Numbered from the stretch's first letter, positions 35,665 through 45,937 are shown. The stretch: DNA of 64,000 nt from Neochlamydia sp. AcF84 (GCF_011087585.1 NZ_VJOT01000044.1:62001-126000), one strand, 5' to 3'. Made by a program: numbers and translations. Notes: generated from the letters alone by a model not told the origin.

Positions 35665-37473
35665 TTAATCTCCTGCTTTTAAAACTTCCATAAAAGCACT
35701 TTGGGGGATATTGACTTTACCTATTTCTTTCATACGTTTTTTACCCTTTTTTTGCTTCTCCCACAGCTTGCGCTTGCGGGTGATATCGCCTCCGTAGCAC
35801 TTAGCTGTCACGTTTTTGGTGAGGGCGCGGATAGTTTCTCGCGAAACAATTTTCCCACCAATAGCTGCTTGAATAGGTACTTTGAAAAGCTGCATGGGGA
35901 TAACTTCAACGAGTTTAGAGCAAATAGCTTTTCCTTTCGATTCTGCTTTAGAGCGATGCACTAAGCATGAAAATGCATCTACAGGCTCTTCGTTGACCCG
36001 AATTTCTAATTTAATGATATCACTTTTTTCATAACCATCAAATTCATAGTCAAAAGATCCATATCCTTTAGTGATGGATTTAAGCTTATCATTGAAATCG
36101 GTAATAATTTCATTAAGAGGAAAACGATAGGTAATTAGAAGCCGGCGTGCATCCATAGTTTCTGTTTTAAGACAATTGCCTCTTTTATCCATTCCCAAAT
36201 TCATGATTGCGCCTAGGTATTCCCCAGGAATCATAATATGGCATTTTACCCACGGTTCTTCTACATAATCGATGTGAGTAGGGTCTGGATAGTGAGCAGG
36301 ATTATCGATTTCTTTAATGGAGGTGTCATTTAAATGGAACTTGTAAATAACACTAGGCGCTGTAGAAATAACATCTAAATCAAATTCACGTTGAATGCGT
36401 TCAAATATAATTTCCAAATGCAAAAGTCCTAGAAAACCACAGCGGAAGCCAAAGCCTAAAGCCATACTGCTTTCTTGTTCAATATGCAAAGAGGAATCGT
36501 TAAGTTGAAGTTTTTCCAAAGCATCGCGTAAAGCTTCAAAATCTGTAGAGTCAATAGGATATATGCCTGCGAATACTACAGGGCTGATATTCTTAAAGCC
36601 TGGCAAAGCATCGGGAGCTGGATGTTTTTGCAAAGTAATGGTGTCCCCAATTTTAACATCGGAAGTTTTTTTTATGTTGGCGATCATGTATCCCACCTCT
36701 CCTGGCATTAAAGCTTCCACAGGTTTTTCAGAGGGAGTAAATTTTCCTACTTCTAAAACTTCACAAGCTTTATGAGTAGCCATCATGCGTATTGCAGAGC
36801 CTTTACGAATTTCTCCGCTAATCACACGAATGTAAACCATAACCCCTCGATAATTGTCGTAATGAGAGTCAAAAACCAAGGCACGGAGTAGATCATCGAC
36901 AGGTTCTTTAGGAGCAGGAACATCGCTAATGATACGTTCTAAGATGGTCTCAATCCCTATTCCTGATTTGGCTGAGCAGCAGATAGCATGGGAAGCATCT
37001 AGGCCAATCACATCTTCAATCTGTTGTTTTACACTTTCTATATCTGCACTGGGAAGATCAATTTTATTAAGGACAGGTACGATCTCCAAGTCACGTTCAA
37101 TCGCTAAATGAACATTTGCAAGAGTTTGAGCTTGGACGCCTTGGGCTGCATCTACCACTAGTAGAGCTCCTTCGCAAGCCGCTAAAGATCGTGAAACCTC
37201 GTAGGTAAAGTCGACATGTCCCGGTGTATCAATTAAGTTGATTTGATAAATTTGGCCATTTTCAGTTTGGTAATTCATGGTCACAGGGTGAGCTTTAATA
37301 GTAATGCCTCGTTCTCTTTCAAGATCCATATCATCGAGTAGCTGCTCTTGCATCTCTCGCTTTGAGACTGTATGGGTAAGTTCTATTAATCTATCAGCAA
37401 TCGTTGACTTTCCATGGTCAATATGAGCAATAATAGAAAAGTTGCGAATATTTTTTCTGTTGTATGAAACCAT
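35665..37473 (-). CDS. lepA: elongation factor 4 (LepA)
   Basis: LepA is a ribosome-binding GTPase that back-translocates stalled ribosomes. G motifs are complete: [14 protein letters not shown], the G2 region [17 protein letters not shown] and NKIDLP. The C-terminal LepA-specific domain includes [18 protein letters not shown] and ends [20 protein letters not shown]. At 602 residues the length is standard. It is the first gene of a minus-strand run that continues into purA after 23 bp. Confidence 0.97.
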   Translation of the reverse strand: MVSYNRKNIRNFSIIAHIDHGKSTIADRLIELTHTVSKREMQEQLLDDMDLERERGITIKAHPVTMNYQTENGQIYQINLIDTPGHVDFTYEVSRSLAACEGALLVVDAAQGVQAQTLANVHLAIERDLEIVPVLNKIDLPSADIESVKQQIEDVIGLDASHAICCSAKSGIGIETILERIISDVPAPKEPVDDLLRALVFDSHYDNYRGVMVYIRVISGEIRKGSAIRMMATHKACEVLEVGKFTPSEKPVEALMPGEVGYMIANIKKTSDVKIGDTITLQKHPAPDALPGFKNISPVVFAGIYPIDSTDFEALRDALEKLQLNDSSLHIEQESSMALGFGFRCGFLGLLHLEIIFERIQREFDLDVISTAPSVIYKFHLNDTSIKEIDNPAHYPDPTHIDYVEEPWVKCHIMIPGEYLGAIMNLGMDKRGNCLKTETMDARRLLITYRFPLNEIITDFNDKLKSITKGYGSFDYEFDGYEKSDIIKLEIRVNEEPVDAFSCLVHRSKAESKGKAICSKLVEVIPMQLFKVPIQAAIGGKIVSRETIRALTKNVTAKCYGGDITRKRKLWEKQKKGKKRMKEIGKVNIPQSAFMEVLKAGD

Positions 37474-37666
37474 GCAAAAATCCTAATCACTGGCATTTAT
37501 TACATCTAAATTTATCAAGATGGGGGTTGTAAGAGAAATCAATCAACTAAATTAATCGATGACATGAATGTTTTCAAGCAACATTTGATTTAAAGCTACC
37601 TTGGTGCATAAACTTTTTTGAAACCGATTAGATGCAGAAAGAAAAAATCTAATCTATTTAAAGAAA

Positions 37667-38302
37667 TTAGAAGGTTTTATGAAGAAAGCATACTAAATCA
37701 CCAGAGAGTATATTAATCTCTACGGAGTGGCTATTACATACATTCGATAAGCTCATAAATTCTTTATCAAAATCAGCATTTTGCAGCTCCCATTTAAGGC
37801 CCTGAGTTTGGATGCCATAGGCAGGGGATAAAGGCATTAAAGAGATCGTTTGTCCCGCAAACGTCTTAATCCGGTTGCGTCCTTGTAAACAAAAAATGGT
37901 CTCCTTTTCCGATTCTATCATAAGCTGAGAAGGATGGCGAGACAGGAGATGCAAGGTATAAAGGAGATGATCACTGCGCTTTCCTAATACACCAAATAAA
38001 GCGATAGATTCTACTTTTTCCCTTAAAAGCTTATGGATTGCTAGTTCTAAATCACTTTCATTTTTATCTTCAGGATATTTTAAAAGGGGAAGATCTGCAT
38101 ATTGTTCAAGCATTTCTTTTTCTATAGAATCTAAATCTCCGATCAGAAAACAAGGAGTGATTCCCATTTTCTGGCAATGTTTTAAGCCCCCATCTACGGC
38201 TATAATCTTTGAAAAAGAAGAAAGAAGGTGCTTGGTCTGAGAATAAGAAGAAATTTCGCCATTAGCGACAATAGCTACTTGGGGAGATAAAGGGTAATAC
38301 AT
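37667..38302 (-). CDS. thiamine pyrophosphokinase
   Basis: This enzyme transfers pyrophosphate from ATP to thiamine, giving the cofactor thiamine diphosphate. The catalytic domain shows AVDGGLKHCQKMGI, the metal-binding GDLDSIE and the substrate motif PEDKNESDLELA. A FGVLGKRSDHLLY helix follows, where the family has GGRLDH. The C-terminal thiamine-binding beta domain follows. I take ATG 38302 (211 residues); an in-frame GTG at 38308 is possible. It stands alone beside tRNA-Leu. It implies salvage of imported thiamine. Confidence 0.88.
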   Translation of the reverse strand: MYYPLSPQVAIVANGEISSYSQTKHLLSSFSKIIAVDGGLKHCQKMGITPCFLIGDLDSIEKEMLEQYADLPLLKYPEDKNESDLELAIHKLLREKVESIALFGVLGKRSDHLLYTLHLLSRHPSQLMIESEKETIFCLQGRNRIKTFAGQTISLMPLSPAYGIQTQGLKWELQNADFDKEFMSLSNVCNSHSVEINILSGDLVCFLHKTF

Positions 38303-38336
38303 CCTCACTCAATCGATAAAAATTTAGCTTAAGGAT

Positions 38337-38420
38337 TGCGGCCAAGATGATTCGAACATCCACAGGGTTGCCCCTACTAGAACCTGAATCTAGCGCGTCT
38401 ACCAATTCCGCCATGGCCGC
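38337..38420 (-). tRNA. tRNA-Leu (anticodon CAG)
   Basis: On the minus strand a class II tRNA folds. The acceptor GCGGCCA pairs with TGGCCGC. The anticodon stem CTAGA/TCTAG encloses loop TTCAGGT, giving anticodon CAG. A long variable arm (AGGGGCAACCCT) and a T loop TTCGAAT are present. The discriminator base is A. It reads CTG codons. Confidence 0.94.
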
Positions 38421-38489
38421 TTGATGCACAGATATCGTATTAAAATAAGCTTATTTCCGTAAATGGAAAATATCTTATTTATGAGAGAA

Positions 38490-39086
38490 TCAGCTTTTAG
38501 TTAAATCCAGCGGTTCTATTATCAAATAACTGTGATTAGGATTTTGAAGGATAGAAAATGCTTTTCCATCTCGTCTGACCAGCTTCCCTATTCCTACTAA
38601 TGAGTTATGTTGAAAATTTCCTGTTAGCTTATCTCCATTCCCGTAAACAATCAATCCTTGACCGTTTAATCTTCCCTCATGAAATTCGCCGGAGTAAGTG
38701 GTAGAAAATATAGCGTGGGTTTTTTCGTTGATCATTTCGTAGGTAAGTTTACCGATTCCTTCAGGGAGGCCTGCTTTTAAAGGTCCTATATATTTGATGC
38801 TATTAGAGAGTAGTTTCCTCCTTTTTATTTCTTCTCCTTGCCTTGGAGTGTCTTCAGATGGTTCCAACGGTAATAATGAAGGCAAGAGAGTAGGTTCGTT
38901 CTTTACATGTTGGCTTGAACGGGAAGAAGCCTGAGGCAAAAGTTGAGCAGCAGGTGGGCAAAGAGGCTCAGCAACACCCCAAAAAAAAGTAGTCGCGTCT
39001 CTTGTTCTTGTGGGTAAAAAAGTACTGTGCTTATCCACTGATTGATTGTTTGTAGTGATTTTGTAATCGCAGTTAATTAAACTCAT
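38490..39086 (-). CDS. MORN-repeat protein
   Basis: This encodes 198 residues. The N-terminal half is polar and low in conservation. The C-terminal half carries MORN-type repeats: GPLKAGLPEGIGKLTY, YSGEFHEGRLNGQGLIVYGNG and LTGNFQHNSLVGIGKLV. MORN repeats often bind membranes or other proteins and are common in secreted proteins of intracellular bacteria. No signal peptide is visible. It is transcribed divergently from the CysJ-like gene across a 168-bp gap. Confidence 0.8.
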   Translation of the reverse strand: MSLINCDYKITTNNQSVDKHSTFLPTRTRDATTFFWGVAEPLCPPAAQLLPQASSRSSQHVKNEPTLLPSLLPLEPSEDTPRQGEEIKRRKLLSNSIKYIGPLKAGLPEGIGKLTYEMINEKTHAIFSTTYSGEFHEGRLNGQGLIVYGNGDKLTGNFQHNSLVGIGKLVRRDGKAFSILQNPNHSYLIIEPLDLTKS

Positions 39087-39214
39087 AAAAACCTAGTATG
39101 TTTGCTTAATATATCGAGAATAATAGTGTAAAAATTGTTAATTTTCAATCAGATTAGGAGAGGTTAACCTGCTTTTAAATAAGATAAAATTTTGCTGAAA
39201 GTGAAAAAGAATTA

Positions 39215-39223
39215 TGTTATACT
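39215..39223 (+). promoter_or_regulatory. possible extended -10 element
   Basis: TGTTATACT is an extended -10 match 32 bp before the ATG of the CysJ-like gene. The nearest -35-like TTGCTG (39192) is 20 bases upstream of the hexamer, longer than ideal. Confidence 0.3.
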
Positions 39224-39254
39224 TTTTTATTTTTAACTTCTAAACACTGTTTTT

Positions 39255-40406
39255 ATGGAACCCTCAATCTACAATAGGCATTATCCTTTTTTTGCCACAA
39301 TCAAAGAGCGTTATAATTTAACTCGAGAAGAGTCTACAAAAAATACTCAACATCTGGTTTTGGATATTAAAGGGTCGGGCCTGACCTATAAAGTGGGCGA
39401 TAGCCTAGGCATTTTTCCTATCAATCCTCAGGATATTGTTAATAAAACACTGGGTGCTATGCGTGCACAAGGTTTGGAATTGATAATTAGCAAGCATACA
39501 GGAAAGAGTATGTCACTGCGCGAATTTTTAACTACAAAAGCTAATGTGACAGACTTAAGCAAAAAGCTTTTGTCGATGCTTGCTCAAAGGCAAACTAACC
39601 AGAAAAAAAAAGAAGCGTTAGAAGCTGTTCTGGCAGAAGGTGCGCAAGAAAAGTTTAAAGCTTATTTACAATCCCATGAGCTTTGGGATATTTTAGAAGA
39701 AAACCACGAAGTGGTTTTTGCTTTGCAAGAGCTCTGCAACATGCTTATGCCCTTGCTACCTCGTCTATATTCTATTTCTTCCTCAATGTCGGCAGTAGGA
39801 GAAGAAGTGCATCTTACCGTAGGGGTATTAAAATATCATACCAATGGATATCAGCGGGTAGGTGTGTGCACTCATTATTTATGCGAAACAGTCCCTCTTC
39901 ATCAACCTGTCGTACCCATCTATATTCAACCTCATCATGGCTTTACACTCCCTTCTCACTCTGATACGCCTATTATTATGATTGGCCCTGGCACTGGCGT
40001 AGCCCCCTTCCGGGCATTCATGCAAGAAAGGATGGCGAAGGAAGCTCAAGGTAAAAATTGGCTTTTCTTTGGGGAGTGCAATCGCGCAACTGATTTTTTT
40101 TATGCAGATTATTGGACAAGCTTAGAGCGGCAAGGTAAGCTCCGCTTAGATGTTGCTTTTTCACGTGATCAGCAAGAAAAAATTTATGTTCAACACCGTA
40201 TGCTAATGCAAGGTGCTGACCTTTATCGTTGGATTAATGAAGGCGCTTACATTTATGTTTGTGGGGATGCTGCGCGTATGGCAAAAGATGTAGAATCTGC
40301 CTTGCATGAAATTATCCAAGTCCATGGTAAGAAAAGTGAAGCGGAGGCAAAAGCACTCGTTAAGCATTTGCGTAACGAGAAACGTTATCTGCGGGATATT
40401 TATTAA
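39255..40406 (+). CDS. CysJ-like flavoprotein reductase without FMN domain
   Basis: This encodes 383 residues of the FAD/NADPH half of sulfite-reductase flavoproteins. FAD binding is marked by RLYSISSS, NADPH binding by IGPGTGVAPFRAFMQER and YVCGDAARMAKDVESAL, with the C-terminal aromatic end RYLRDIY. The N-terminal flavodoxin domain of full CysJ is absent, as in the chlamydial gene annotated cysJ. Without a hemoprotein partner nearby, the electron acceptor is unknown; sulfite reduction should not be assumed. It converges on ispF, a pairing also known from Chlamydia. Confidence 0.88.
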   Translation: MEPSIYNRHYPFFATIKERYNLTREESTKNTQHLVLDIKGSGLTYKVGDSLGIFPINPQDIVNKTLGAMRAQGLELIISKHTGKSMSLREFLTTKANVTDLSKKLLSMLAQRQTNQKKKEALEAVLAEGAQEKFKAYLQSHELWDILEENHEVVFALQELCNMLMPLLPRLYSISSSMSAVGEEVHLTVGVLKYHTNGYQRVGVCTHYLCETVPLHQPVVPIYIQPHHGFTLPSHSDTPIIMIGPGTGVAPFRAFMQERMAKEAQGKNWLFFGECNRATDFFYADYWTSLERQGKLRLDVAFSRDQQEKIYVQHRMLMQGADLYRWINEGAYIYVCGDAARMAKDVESALHEIIQVHGKKSEAEAKALVKHLRNEKRYLRDIY

Positions 40407-40496
40407 CATTCCTATAAATTGCCGACTCCAGATCTTTAAAAAGGCTTAATAATGTAGATTTAAGCGATAGTTTACTTAAAAGTAGAATGAAGGCAA

Positions 40497-40994
40497 TCAT
40501 GGAGATAAAGGTGTAGGCTGGCAAGTGGTCACTATGGCAAAGCATTGGACCCCTTCGCCACAACCAAAGTCTGTCAAGCCTTCGCCTGAAGTTGCTGTTA
40601 TTCCTACTTGAGACAAATCAATTTGCATGACGCGTGCAATGTTTTCCCTCATCGCTTGAATGCGATCTTTAAATTTAGGCTTCTTACCTTCTAAGGTGAT
40701 AGACACATGCGTAACTTTCTGGGCCTCTAATGTTTTTATAGCTTCAAGAAGATAAACTTCGCTATCAGTAATTCCATCTTTTAAGCAAAGCTCATCGGCA
40801 ATATTTCCTAAAATTAAGACTCCAGAGAGCGAGCTTATCGCATTACAAATGGCATGAAAAACAATATCACCATCAGAATTAGCATTAAATCCAGGCGTAT
40901 GTTCAAAGATTAATCCTGCAATAATGCAAGGTTTTGAGGTTTCAACCGGTAAAAAACGATGGCTATCTTGACCTATACCTGTTCTTACTATCAT
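40497..40994 (-). CDS. ispF: 2-C-methyl-D-erythritol 2,4-cyclodiphosphate synthase
   Basis: IspF closes the cyclodiphosphate ring in the MEP isoprenoid pathway. The zinc site GIGQDSHRF at the N-terminus, [18 protein letters not shown], and the C-terminal [22 protein letters not shown] are recognisable. The usual GDIG loop reads LGNIADEL, a divergence I also associate with chlamydial IspF. At 165 residues the length is right. It feeds UppS, which lies in the same window. Confidence 0.93.
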   Translation of the reverse strand: MIVRTGIGQDSHRFLPVETSKPCIIAGLIFEHTPGFNANSDGDIVFHAICNAISSLSGVLILGNIADELCLKDGITDSEVYLLEAIKTLEAQKVTHVSITLEGKKPKFKDRIQAMRENIARVMQIDLSQVGITATSGEGLTDFGCGEGVQCFAIVTTCQPTPLSP

Positions 40995-41331
40995 TTCTAC
41001 CTCTTAGTCGTTAATGGATGTGGCGTTATTTTAGAAATCTGAGAATTTGAATGAAACATTTTTTTGCTTTTTCTTAAATTAGAAAGGTAAGCTGAGCTTT
41101 TGGCCGATTGCTATTTATAAAAGATTAAATAAGAAAAGGTAGAGGAATGTTTATAAATAGAAAAAGCAGTAAACAAGGCTAGTTAGCATTCTTTAACCTT
41201 TTTACTCCTACTTATTAGTTAAGGGGATTAAAGGTATATGTTCAAAAGCTACCTTAAATTTGTTGGAAATAAAAAATTCAAAATAAAAATATTTTTCAGT
41301 AGAATGACTACTCTTAAAGAAGGATCAGGAA
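40995..41331. other. intergenic region, ispF to lipase-like gene
   Basis: About 340 bp between divergent genes, strongly AT-rich. No RNA gene, frame or strong inverted repeat was seen. Confidence 0.35.
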
Positions 41332-42348
41332 ATGGCATCCCTAAATATTCACCGTCCTCCTCGATTACCCTGTAATCATTCCTTTATAAATGAAGGGAAG
41401 CAAAAAAATGAAAAAGCAGCGTTTTATTGGAAAATTAAGCATTTAGCTCTTTTAGCTTTAGCTACTTTATGTAGCCTGGCTACTTTGGCAGGAGTAATCA
41501 ATTTATTTTCTAGCATCTCATTCTCTAGGCTTTCTAAGTATACATTTATACTTTCAGCCGGTGCTTTAGGAGTTTTTCTAAGTGGAAATATGTTAAATTT
41601 GATGGCTTCTAGGCTTCCTCAATCTTTAGTTTCTTTGGCCAATTATATTTATTCCATTGTTTGTGAATTTTTTTCTTTGATAGCTTTAAATTTTTTACGT
41701 TTTGTAGATTTAGAAAAACGTGATCCTCATAAAGGAAATGGGCAGCAACCTATTTTACTTATCCATGGACTTTATAGTAATAGTGGCTCCTGGGCTTATT
41801 ATCGTTACCGCTTTTCTAAAGAAAAATTAGGGCCTGTTTTTACAGAGCATCTAGGAAAGCCCTTCGAATCTATTGAAACTCACGCGGAAAAAGTCCGAAA
41901 TAAAGTGCTAGAAATTCAAAGAGTGACAGGAAGGAGTGATATTACCCTTATTGGCCATTCAATGGGGGGGATTGTAGCTTGTGTCGCTGCTTCTAAATTG
42001 GCTGAATGTAATTTGCTAGTAACAGATATTATTACTTTAGGCTCTCCTTTAAAGGGAGCTTTCTTGACTGCTTGTGGGATAGGGAAGGCTGTTAAAGAAA
42101 TGCATCCTCAAAGCGCTTTTTTAGCAAGCCTTAGTAAGAGAATTTTAAATTTACCTTCTACGACTCATTTTTTCCATATAGCTAGTAAAACAGACTTATT
42201 AGTTCCGCTTTCTAGTGCTTTATATAATGAAACTATTTATGCCAAGCGACTAACACTTTCAAATGTAGGCCATCTATCCCTTTTATTTTCCGATTCGTTG
42301 ATTGATGAAGTGATAGATTATTACAAAATCCGACAAAATAAAGTCTAA
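41332..42348 (+). CDS. membrane-anchored alpha/beta hydrolase (lipase-like)
   Basis: Of the 338 residues, the first 130 contain three hydrophobic segments (about 32-55, 60-80, 95-118). The rest is an alpha/beta hydrolase. The nucleophile elbow is LIGHSMGGIVA (Ser of GHSMGG). The oxyanion region is ILLIHGLYSNSGSW, the acid is in HIASKTDLLVPL and the histidine in NVGHLSLLF, so the catalytic triad looks complete. A lipase or esterase acting at a membrane is likely; the substrate is unknown. It stands alone upstream of murA, with AGGAT 8 nt before ATG. Confidence 0.85.
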   Translation: MASLNIHRPPRLPCNHSFINEGKQKNEKAAFYWKIKHLALLALATLCSLATLAGVINLFSSISFSRLSKYTFILSAGALGVFLSGNMLNLMASRLPQSLVSLANYIYSIVCEFFSLIALNFLRFVDLEKRDPHKGNGQQPILLIHGLYSNSGSWAYYRYRFSKEKLGPVFTEHLGKPFESIETHAEKVRNKVLEIQRVTGRSDITLIGHSMGGIVACVAASKLAECNLLVTDIITLGSPLKGAFLTACGIGKAVKEMHPQSAFLASLSKRILNLPSTTHFFHIASKTDLLVPLSSALYNETIYAKRLTLSNVGHLSLLFSDSLIDEVIDYYKIRQNKV

Positions 42349-42519
42349 AAATAGAGGCTTTATTTTTATTTATCCAAAAATTTGATTTTAATTCAGATTC
42401 TCATTGTATTTAAAAGTTATTTTTGTTAATAAGATAATCAAAAAAAACTACGAATAATCGAGCTTTTTTCTCGAGAAATTAACAATAAATTAATTTTTAC
42501 ATATGGTTGCATTAAAAAA

Positions 42520-43953
42520 ATGGAAATATTGAAAATTAAGGGTGGAGCCCCTTTGAAAGGTCATGTAAAAGCAGCAGGTGCTAAAAATGCGATGACCAAA
42601 TTGCTTGTAGCCTCTCTTCTCTCCGATAAAAAGTGTCGCTTTTATAATGTGCCTAACATTGGAGATGTGGCTGTTACAGTAGATTTATGTAAAGAAATAG
42701 GCATGGAGGTTCAGTGGGACCGTGCGAACGGGATCATGGAAGTAATTACCAAGGAACTTAAAACTTCTTATATCCCTCAAAGGTTCTCGGGAGCTAATCG
42801 AATTCCTATTTTGATGATTGGAGCGCTTTTAGGACGTACTGAAGAAGATATTATTGTTCCAACGGTGGGGGGATGTAATATTGGAATGCGCTTGGTAGAT
42901 TTTCATATTGCTGCTCTAGAGAAGTTAGGAGCTGTTATTGAATATAGAGGGATGAAGCGCGAAGGAGCTTATTTTGCTCATGCTCATAATGGTCTAAAAG
43001 GTACGCTAGTACATTTGCCTTTTCCTTCGGTAGGAGCTACGGAGAATACCATTTTAGCAGCCGTCACAGCCCGAGGCTTAACTACAATAAAAAATGCAGC
43101 CATTGAACCAGAAATTGTAGAATTAATTCTTTTTTTGCAAAAACTTGGCGCTATTATTACATTAGATGTCGATCGTACGATACATATCCAAGGCACCCGG
43201 CGGTTTTATGAGGTAGAACATACTGTGATCCCCGATCGTATTGAAGCAGCTTCTTGGGGGATAGCAGCTATAAGTTCCAAAGGACGTGTTTTTGTGGAAG
43301 GTGCCCAGCATCAAAATATGATTACTCTTTTAAATAAGCTTAGAGAGGTAGGCGGAGGATTTGAAATTAAGAGCAATGGAATTGAATTTTACTATGACGG
43401 GCCTCTTCAAGGTGGGCTCCATCTAGAGACAGACGTTCATCCTGGCTTTATGACCGATTGGCAGCAGCCTTTCGTGGTTCTTCTTACACAGGCGACAGGG
43501 TCATCAGTGGTGCATGAAACTGTGTATGAAAATCGTTTCGGCTATACCGAGGTGTTGAAGGAGATGGGAGCTGATATTACCCTTTTTAGGCAATGTTTGG
43601 GCGGTAAAGAATGCCGCTTTGCTTCCCAAAGTTTTTGCCATAGTATTATAGTTAAAGGTAATACTCCTCTTGTTGCAAGAGATATTTCTGTTCCTGATTT
43701 AAGAGCAGGTTTTGCTTATGTAATGGCTGCAATCTTAGCTACAGGAACGAGTGTAATTTCGGGATTACATTTTTTAGATAGGGGCTATGGAGAGCTTTTT
43801 CAAAAACTTGGTTCTTTAGGGGTAGATGTGACGCGTACGACGGAAAAAGAAAAAACTTTAGAACCTGTCTCCAAAGGGGAGGGTGTAGCTGTTTTAGCCA
43901 AACCTATCAAAGAATTAAAAAAGAAAAAATTACCAGTTTTGCAAACTATCTAA
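42520..43953 (+). CDS. murA: UDP-N-acetylglucosamine 1-carboxyvinyltransferase
   Basis: MurA makes the first committed peptidoglycan precursor from UDP-GlcNAc and phosphoenolpyruvate. Lys22-Asn23 are in AAGAKNAM. The active-site loop reads TVGGCNIGMR with Cys119. C. trachomatis has aspartate at this site and is fosfomycin resistant, so this enzyme should be fosfomycin sensitive (inference). Later blocks include PDRIEAA, TDWQQPF and ENRFGY. At 477 residues it is longer than the usual 420-450, due to a charged C-terminal tail of about 40 residues ending in a lysine cluster. Confidence 0.95.
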   Translation: MEILKIKGGAPLKGHVKAAGAKNAMTKLLVASLLSDKKCRFYNVPNIGDVAVTVDLCKEIGMEVQWDRANGIMEVITKELKTSYIPQRFSGANRIPILMIGALLGRTEEDIIVPTVGGCNIGMRLVDFHIAALEKLGAVIEYRGMKREGAYFAHAHNGLKGTLVHLPFPSVGATENTILAAVTARGLTTIKNAAIEPEIVELILFLQKLGAIITLDVDRTIHIQGTRRFYEVEHTVIPDRIEAASWGIAAISSKGRVFVEGAQHQNMITLLNKLREVGGGFEIKSNGIEFYYDGPLQGGLHLETDVHPGFMTDWQQPFVVLLTQATGSSVVHETVYENRFGYTEVLKEMGADITLFRQCLGGKECRFASQSFCHSIIVKGNTPLVARDISVPDLRAGFAYVMAAILATGTSVISGLHFLDRGYGELFQKLGSLGVDVTRTTEKEKTLEPVSKGEGVAVLAKPIKELKKKKLPVLQTI

Positions 43954-44136
43954 TTTTTTAAAGGCTTTTAAAGAAAGATAGCTGAGTCTATGGATATAAG
44001 CTAATTTAATGTATATTTTTCCTTAATAAGGTGTGGTGCAAGGCATGTTTGGCAGAGAAAGAATGAAAGCTTGTGTGTTGTATCGAAAGTGTAATTAATC
44101 CAGCTTTCTAATTAATTTTAGCAAGAGGGTGCCTGT

Positions 44137-44508
44137 ATGTTTTGTATGAAGTCATTATTTAAGCCATTCACTTGCATAAATCCAAACTCTTCACATTACA
44201 ATATAATTAATTCTACGCCCATAGCCATGTTGCCCGAGGAATTGATCGTTCACATTTTCTCTTTTCTTTCAGCCACTAATCTTGCTACGGCCCAGCGCGT
44301 ATGTAGGCGCTGGAGAAAAATAGCAGAAGAAGACACAGCCTGTGGAAAAGACACCATCAGAGACGTCTTGGTTGCAAGCCCCTTATGCGTATCTTTTCTA
44401 AGAAAGTACCTTACTCTTTTAAACAAAGCTATCTTATTTATTGCAAGAATGAAGCTGAATGCATACGATTTAAAGAAATGCTTGCTTTCAGCCATGATGA
44501 GAATCTAG
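44137..44508 (+). CDS. short F-box protein, possibly truncated by frameshift
   Basis: The 123 residues contain a clear F-box at about 32-68 (LPEELIVHIFSFLSATN ... QRVCRRWRKIAEED). Such domains bind eukaryotic Skp1, so a host-directed effector is inferred. GAGGG lies 7 nt before ATG. After about residue 83 the protein quality drops. The +2 frame, starting ATG 44385 and ending TGA 44552, reads more naturally (RIFSKKVPYSFKQSY ... FEHQLLEHYSSKK), suggesting that a frameshift cut the gene. It is unrelated in its C-terminal part to the LRR family elsewhere in the window. Confidence 0.65.
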   Translation: MFCMKSLFKPFTCINPNSSHYNIINSTPIAMLPEELIVHIFSFLSATNLATAQRVCRRWRKIAEEDTACGKDTIRDVLVASPLCVSFLRKYLTLLNKAILFIARMKLNAYDLKKCLLSAMMRI

Positions 44509-44552
44509 CTTTCGAGCATCAACTACTAGAACATTATAGCTCTAAAAAGTGA

Positions 44553-44959
44553 GAGGTCGATTGAGTAAATGATAAATTCTTTATCGAGGAGTCCTTCGTG
44601 AATGCAAGCTAACTTTTAGATAATTCTTCGCATGCCGCTACAAAATACCACTCCCTCTCCTTGCAATATAATTGGCTAGGGATAAGATGGCGAAGTTTAC
44701 AATGTCCCCAGGAACAATGGGTACTGACACAGGGGATAAGCTCCAATATGAGGCTATGTCTTAAACAGGCGAGCTATTAGATCATTTACGCAACAACGCT
44801 CACAGGAAAGATAAGAACCTTTCTTTTCTTGTTTTATATAAAAAAACTTGTCAATATGTTACTGATTTTGTAAGAAAATAAACCCTTTGTTAGCGTGGCT
44901 TTCAAAAAATATTTACAAACTGTTAGTTTTAAGGTAACTAATCTTTTTCATTAGGTAAA
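44553..44959. other. non-coding stretch, possible relic of the F-box gene
   Basis: About 400 bp. One frame gives broken but protein-like text such as KYHSLSLQYNWLGIRWRSLQCP, with stops. It may be the decayed C-terminal part of the preceding F-box gene. I could not align it to a known domain. Confidence 0.35.
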
Positions 44960-45937
44960 ATGCAGACTTCTCCAGCTTTATGGCGTCAAATACAACGCAG
45001 CAATTTCACAAATTGGAATCAATTAGCAGACTTTTTAAAGCTTTCCCCTGAACAAGGTGAGCGAATATTGAAAAATCCTTCCTTTAAATTAAATTTACCC
45101 CTTCGCCTTGCTCAAAAAATCACTAAAGGGGTGTTAGATGATCCTATTCTTAAGCAGTTTCTTCCTGCTTTAGATGAAAAGCTGGAAGCTACAGGTTTTC
45201 AAATAGACCCCGTTCAGGATCAATTATTTCGAAAGGAAACTAAACTTTTGCAAAAATATAAAGGCCGGGCTCTTTTAGTCTGCACAAGTGCTTGTGCGAT
45301 GCATTGCAGATATTGCTTCCGTCAAAATTTTGAGTACGATAGCAAAAAAACTAGCTTTGCTAACGAATTGGAGCTTATTCGAGCAGACTTATCTCTTAAG
45401 GAAATTATCTTAAGTGGAGGGGATCCTTTATCGCTGGAAAATAGAACATTAAGCAATCTTTTAGATCAACTGGATTTGATTTCTCATCTGCGCCGCGTTC
45501 GCTTTCATACTCGTTTTCCTATCGGAATTCCGGAAAGGATTGATCAAGAGTTTTTAGATATCTTAAGAGTCCGTCGTGTACAAATTTGGTTTGTGGTGCA
45601 TGTCAATCATCCCCGCGAGCTAGATGAGGAAGTTCTTTTAAGGCTTAAAAATGTGCAATGTTTAGGCATTCCTGTGCTTAATCAGTGCGTGCTTTTAAAA
45701 GGCGTTAACGATAATAAGGAAACTCAACAACTACTCTGTGAAAAATTGGTAGATCACGGGATTTTACCTTATTATATGCATCAGCTAGACCGGGTAAAAG
45801 GGACTGCCCATTTTGAGGTAGAGCGAGAGCAAGGTTGTGAATTTATCCGTTATCTGGCTGCTAATTTATCGGGTTATGCGGTCCCTAAATATGTGCAAGA
45901 AGTACCAGGAGAGTCCAGTAAGACTTCTCTTTTCTAG
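44960..45937 (+). CDS. epmB: EF-P-type lysine 2,3-aminomutase (radical SAM)
   Basis: EpmB converts alpha-lysine to beta-lysine for attachment to elongation factor P, which relieves stalling at proline runs. The radical SAM cluster motif is CAMHCRYCF at about residues 112-120. ILSGGDPLSL forms the SAM site, and VVHVNHPREL and NQCVLLKGVND are family blocks. At 325 residues it has the short EpmB form, not the long clostridial aminomutase form. It starts 7 nt after AGG, and no partner (epmA, efp) is in the window. Confidence 0.9.
   Translation: MQTSPALWRQIQRSNFTNWNQLADFLKLSPEQGERILKNPSFKLNLPLRLAQKITKGVLDDPILKQFLPALDEKLEATGFQIDPVQDQLFRKETKLLQKYKGRALLVCTSACAMHCRYCFRQNFEYDSKKTSFANELELIRADLSLKEIILSGGDPLSLENRTLSNLLDQLDLISHLRRVRFHTRFPIGIPERIDQEFLDILRVRRVQIWFVVHVNHPRELDEEVLLRLKNVQCLGIPVLNQCVLLKGVNDNKETQQLLCEKLVDHGILPYYMHQLDRVKGTAHFEVEREQGCEFIRYLAANLSGYAVPKYVQEVPGESSKTSLF

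Noticed and set aside
36563-37111. Frames opposite lepA
   Set aside because: They lie wholly inside a well-conserved gene on the other strand and have no independent signal.
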